Shown one piece after another: positions 6,003 through 8,561 of a stretch of 8,561 nucleotides of DNA. The notes under the pieces were generated by a model. It did no database searches, was not told where the DNA came from, and saw only the letters and a program-made list of their open reading frames with translations. Numbering within the stretch: position 1 is the stretch's first letter; every line of letters starts with the position of its first letter. The stretch is from CAWJHE01 sp964614855. GTDB taxonomy: Bacteria > Chloroflexota > Anaerolineae > Anaerolineales > UBA4823. The position numbers were made by a program, and so were the translations under genes. The stretch covers positions 1-8,561 of the forward strand of contig CAZTMX010000123.1 of assembly GCA_964614855.1 (NCBI GenBank), written 5' to 3'.

Positions 6003-7157
6003 ATGCTGGTGAAATTGATCAACGAAATTCGCAGGCTCCCCCGCTTTACCCTGCCGCTGGGATTCCTGGCAGCAGCTGGCATTGGTGTAGGATTTTATCG
6101 TCTATATGCCGGTCTGGGCGCCACCACCAATATGAGCAAAGTCTTCCCCTGGGGCATCTGGATCAGCTTTGACCTGACCACCGTAGCGCTTTCGGGCGGC
6201 GCGTTCACATTGGCTGCCCTGGTATATGTCTTTCACATGCACGATCTGCACCCGGCGACGCGCCCGACGGTCCTGTTTGGCTTGTTAGGCTATGCATCGG
6301 TGCTGGTTATATTGTTTTTCGACTTGGGGCGTTGGGATCGTTTCTGGCATTTCCTGGTGTACCCCAACCTGAACTCCGCCCTGTTCGAAGTGAGCTGGTG
6401 TATCGCCATCTACTCTGTGATCCTGATCTATGAATTCAGCCCGGTCATCGTGGAACGCTTTGGCAACAACCGCTTGCTGGACTTGATCAAGAAATTTACC
6501 ATCCCAATGGTAATCGGCGGGGTAACACTCTCATCGATGCACCAATCCTCCCTGGGCACCCTGTTCATTGTTATGTCGCCGCGCCTGCACCCGCTTTGGT
6601 ATTCAATGCTGCTGCCGGTGTTTTTCCTGATCTCGTCCATCCCCGCTGGCATCTCGCTCATTTTGATGGGCTCCTATGTTAGCCAATTTCTGTTCGGTCA
6701 TTCGCTAAGCGCCAGGGTGGTGGAAAAGCTGTGCTGGTTGGCTCCCTGGTTCCTGGGTGGATACATGGCACTCAAGCTGGGTGAGCTGCTGGTGGTGGAA
6801 GAACTGGACCTGCTTTTCAGCAGCGGTATCTACAGCTTGCTCTTTTGGGCAGAGCTGGTCATCGGGGTGATCCTGCCAATTATCCTGTTCTCGATCGAGA
6901 AAATTCGCTGGAGCAAGCACGGCTCCTTTATTGGTGCGCTGCTGATTGCAGCCGGCATCGTATTGAACCGTTTTAACGCCACCTGGTTTGCCATCAAACC
7001 CTTGGACGGCGTGCTTTATACACCATCCTGGATGGAGCTGGCTGTGCTGGTGGGTGTTTTCTCAGGCGTTTTACTGGTCTTCACCCTGATCTCGTTTTAT
7101 TTTCCAGTATTTGTTGAAACGATCAAAACAAATCCGGCTCAGGAAATTACAAGTTGA
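6003..7157 (+). CDS. NrfD/HybB-type membrane subunit (quinone-reactive)
   Basis: This 384-residue protein has about ten predicted membrane helices (roughly 15-36, 52-78, 90-107, 125-145, 166-188, 198-224, 247-268, 274-297, 308-326, 343-367). The motif PWGIWISFDL (49-58) and the segment TLSSMHQSSLGTLF (175-188) are typical of HybB-like members of the NrfD family. These proteins carry no heme and exchange electrons with quinones in the membrane. Here it would anchor the Fe-S protein and connect the Mo enzyme to the quinone pool. AGGAGG (5989-5994) is placed 8 nt upstream of the ATG, and 3 nt separate it from the previous gene. The reaction direction is not visible in the sequence; reduction of an external acceptor with quinol is the usual arrangement for PsrABC-like complexes. 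Confidence 0.92.
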   Translation: MLVKLINEIRRLPRFTLPLGFLAAAGIGVGFYRLYAGLGATTNMSKVFPWGIWISFDLTTVALSGGAFTLAALVYVFHMHDLHPATRPTVLFGLLGYASVLVILFFDLGRWDRFWHFLVYPNLNSALFEVSWCIAIYSVILIYEFSPVIVERFGNNRLLDLIKKFTIPMVIGGVTLSSMHQSSLGTLFIVMSPRLHPLWYSMLLPVFFLISSIPAGISLILMGSYVSQFLFGHSLSARVVEKLCWLAPWFLGGYMALKLGELLVVEELDLLFSSGIYSLLFWAELVIGVILPIILFSIEKIRWSKHGSFIGALLIAAGIVLNRFNATWFAIKPLDGVLYTPSWMELAVLVGVFSGVLLVFTLISFYFPVFVETIKTNPAQEITS

Positions 7158-7174
7158 GCTAAAAAGAGGTAGAA

Positions 7175-7504
7175 ATGAATGCATCAACAGACATCTTTGA
7201 TTTACAAGCAGAGCTCTGCCAATCGCTGGGGCATGCCTTGCGGCTGCGCATCATCCATTCACTGGTCGAAAGCCCAAAATCGGTGAATGAAATCTCCAAA
7301 ATCGTCAGCGCTTCGCAGCCGGTTGTCTCGCGCCACCTGGCGATCTTACGCTCCGCCGGCATCCTGTTCTCTCAGCGCAAAGGGCAGGAAGTGTATTATG
7401 AGATCGCCAACCCGAAGGTAGTGGCGGTATGCGAGATGATGCGTAATATCCTGGCAGAGCGTGATGCACAGCAGAAAGAGCTGATCGACCGCATCCAATA
7501 CTAA
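7175..7504 (+). CDS. ArsR-family winged-helix regulator
   Basis: This 109-residue protein has the standard ArsR fold: helix 1 (ELCQSLGHALRLRIIHSL, 13-30), a helix-turn-helix (SVNEISKIV ... SQPVVSRHLAILRSAGIL, 36-64) and a beta wing (RKGQEVYYEI, 69-78). A last helix follows (about 80-107). No CxC-type arsenic or zinc site is seen. Only two cysteines occur, Cys15 in helix 1 and Cys86 in the last helix. Helices 1 and 5 form the dimer face in this family, so a redox or persulfide switch is conceivable. The positions differ from the Cys pair of the sulfide sensors BigR and SqrR as I recall them. It lies 17 nt after the NrfD gene with an AAGAGGT site and no terminator between, so it is probably co-transcribed and may regulate the operon from the 741-759 repeat. 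That link is inference. Confidence 0.9.
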   Translation: MNASTDIFDLQAELCQSLGHALRLRIIHSLVESPKSVNEISKIVSASQPVVSRHLAILRSAGILFSQRKGQEVYYEIANPKVVAVCEMMRNILAERDAQQKELIDRIQY

Positions 7505-7519
7505 TTCAGATGGAAGAAC

Positions 7520-8161
7520 ATGGACACACCAACCCTGATACCCGAAGTAGACGAGTACACGGCTGAGGAAACCTGCGCATTGTGCAGCAGTGCGATCAGT
7601 AAACGATTGCGCCAGCTGCGCCAGGATCAAGGATTAAGCATCCGCAATCTGGCAAACCGATCCGGAGTGAGCGTCAACACACTCAGCTTAATTGAGAACG
7701 AAAGGACATCTCCCAGCGTAAATACGCTGGTGCTGCTGGCGCGCGGTTTAGGGGTTCCGCTGGTCACCTTCTTCACAGATGATGAAGAAGAATACAACCT
7801 GGTTTACCAACAAAGCGGGAAAAGGGAGCTGATCAACTTCAAACATTGCACGGTTGAAAAATTAGGTGAAGGGCTGCTGCCGTTGGGTGCAGAACCCATC
7901 CTGGTGACGCTAAAACCAGGTCAAAAAGGCGGCGAATTGATCAGTCACAACGGGCGGGAATTTATTTTCTGCCTGGAAGGTGTGACATCCTGCAGCGCGG
8001 CAGGGAGAGTATTCCAGCTATGTCCAGGCGACAGTTTGCTCTTTGACGCCACAGTGCCTCACTGCTGGTGGAATGCTCATGCTGAGCCTTCCAGGTTATT
8101 GGTCATATTTTGCCCAATGGAAGGCAGTGATCTCCCTGCAGAGCATCACCTGTCAAGATAA
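7520..8161 (+). CDS. Cysteine-rich XRE-family HTH regulator with cupin domain
   Basis: This 213-residue protein starts with a short extension (1-26) holding a CALC motif (Cys19, Cys22). An XRE helix-turn-helix domain follows (about 27-82: LSIRNLANRSGVSVNTLSLIENERTSPS). A cupin domain spans about 125-200, with motif 1 near H143 and E147 (SHNGREFIFCLEG) and motif 2 near H181 (PGDSLLFDATVPHCWW). It has eight cysteines (19, 22, 110, 151, 158, 168, 182, 198), far more than the related regulator at 1-559, which shows one. This could mean metal binding or thiol-based sensing, but no family assignment supports a specific ligand. It follows the ArsR gene by 15 nt. A GGAAGA stretch (7512-7517) is a close but plausible ribosome site. 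The nearby ATG at 7510 is in another frame. Confidence 0.9.
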   Translation: MDTPTLIPEVDEYTAEETCALCSSAISKRLRQLRQDQGLSIRNLANRSGVSVNTLSLIENERTSPSVNTLVLLARGLGVPLVTFFTDDEEEYNLVYQQSGKRELINFKHCTVEKLGEGLLPLGAEPILVTLKPGQKGGELISHNGREFIFCLEGVTSCSAAGRVFQLCPGDSLLFDATVPHCWWNAHAEPSRLLVIFCPMEGSDLPAEHHLSR

Positions 8162-8181
8162 CTTGGTGGTAAGATTGGGGC

Positions 8182-8561
8182 ATGACACTCACCTCACAAT
8201 CTCCCCACGCCCGCGCCGGCGACCTGGCGCAGCTGGTTAGCCCAACCAACAAGATTTTTATCATCCGCCTCATCCCCGGGGTCAAACTAGAGACGCACCG
8301 CGGGATCCTTTACCACAACGATATCATTGGCCAACCCTGGGGCAGCGAGATCTTTACCCACAAAGGCAGTTCCTATTACCTGCTCCAACCCTCGCTCAGC
8401 GATATTTTAAAAGAAATCAAACGCAACACCCAGATCATGTACCCCAAGGAGATCGGCTATATCCTGGTGACGATGGGTATCGGTCCTGGGACGCGCGTGC
8501 TGGAAGCCGGCACCGGTTCGGGCTCGCTCACCACCGCACTGGCCTGGGCAGTTGGCCCAAC
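8182..8561 (+). CDS. trmI: tRNA (adenine-58-N1)-methyltransferase TrmI, N-terminal part (cut by window edge)
   Basis: From ATG 8182, 126 codons are open to the window end. The N-terminal beta domain (about 10-70) is followed by the signature NTQIMYPKEIGYIL (about 81-94) of the TrmI/Gcd14 family. The start of the Rossmann-like methyltransferase domain follows, with the S-adenosylmethionine motif VLEAGTGSGSLT. The enzyme methylates N1 of A58 in the T-loop of tRNAs; bacterial examples are known from Thermus and actinobacteria. It is a housekeeping gene unrelated to respiration and probably marks the right boundary of the accessory cluster. It begins 20 nt after the XRE-cupin stop with only a weak GGGG ribosome site, and may be read through from the operon. 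About half of the protein lies outside the window. Confidence 0.92.
   Translation, partial: MTLTSQSPHARAGDLAQLVSPTNKIFIIRLIPGVKLETHRGILYHNDIIGQPWGSEIFTHKGSSYYLLQPSLSDILKEIKRNTQIMYPKEIGYILVTMGIGPGTRVLEAGTGSGSLTTALAWAVGP

Noticed and set aside
7158..7174. Terminator between the NrfD and ArsR genes
   Set aside because: The 17-nt gap holds only a ribosome site and no stem-loop, so read-through is more likely.

Overview
The window carries a compact operon on the + strand for a membrane-bound molybdenum-dependent respiratory enzyme and a two-part YeeE/YedE-type transporter. Regulators lie on both sides. The sequence looks like a contig from a Chloroflexota (Anaerolineae-like) genome. That placement is an inference of moderate to low confidence, based on gene style, moderate GC content, AGGAGG-type ribosome sites and a TrmI-type tRNA methyltransferase; no rRNA or marker gene settles it.

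Layout. Positions 1-559 (- strand) hold the 5' part of an XRE-cupin regulator that runs off the left edge. Positions 560-843 are an AT-rich divergent promoter region with three inverted repeats. From 844 everything reads rightward with overlaps or very short gaps. In order: a membrane-anchored triheme cytochrome c (844-1710); two half-size YeeE/YedE membrane proteins (1862-2419 and 2420-3007); a Tat-exported molybdopterin oxidoreductase (2988-5216); a HybA-like protein with four [4Fe-4S] clusters (5220-5999); a HybB/NrfD-type ten-helix quinone-reactive subunit (6003-7157); an ArsR-family regulator (7175-7504); a second XRE-cupin regulator rich in cysteine (7520-8161); and the start of trmI (8182 to the right edge).

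The most notable feature is an in-frame TGA (2699-2701) inside the second YeeE/YedE gene. It falls exactly where the family has its conserved cysteine (GYC-PGT). It is followed, at the right distance, by a strong GC-rich stem-loop resembling a bacterial SECIS element. I read the gene as a selenoprotein of 195 residues with Sec at position 94. A TGC-to-TGA mutation or a sequencing error is the alternative.

How the genes may work together (inference). The Mo protein, Fe-S protein and NrfD subunit form a quinol-linked complex facing outside the cell. The triheme cytochrome is a further electron carrier. The YeeE/YedE pair, related to thiosulfate transporters, suggests a substrate that is a sulfur or selenium compound (thiosulfate, polysulfide, tetrathionate or a selenium analogue). 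The ArsR protein and the Cys-rich XRE-cupin protein may sense redox state or reactive sulfur.

Assembly note: the 100-N gap (1721-1820) is flanked by two identical 55-bp copies. It is almost certainly a false gap between overlapping contigs. In the real genome the cytochrome and the first YeeE/YedE gene probably overlap by ATGA.
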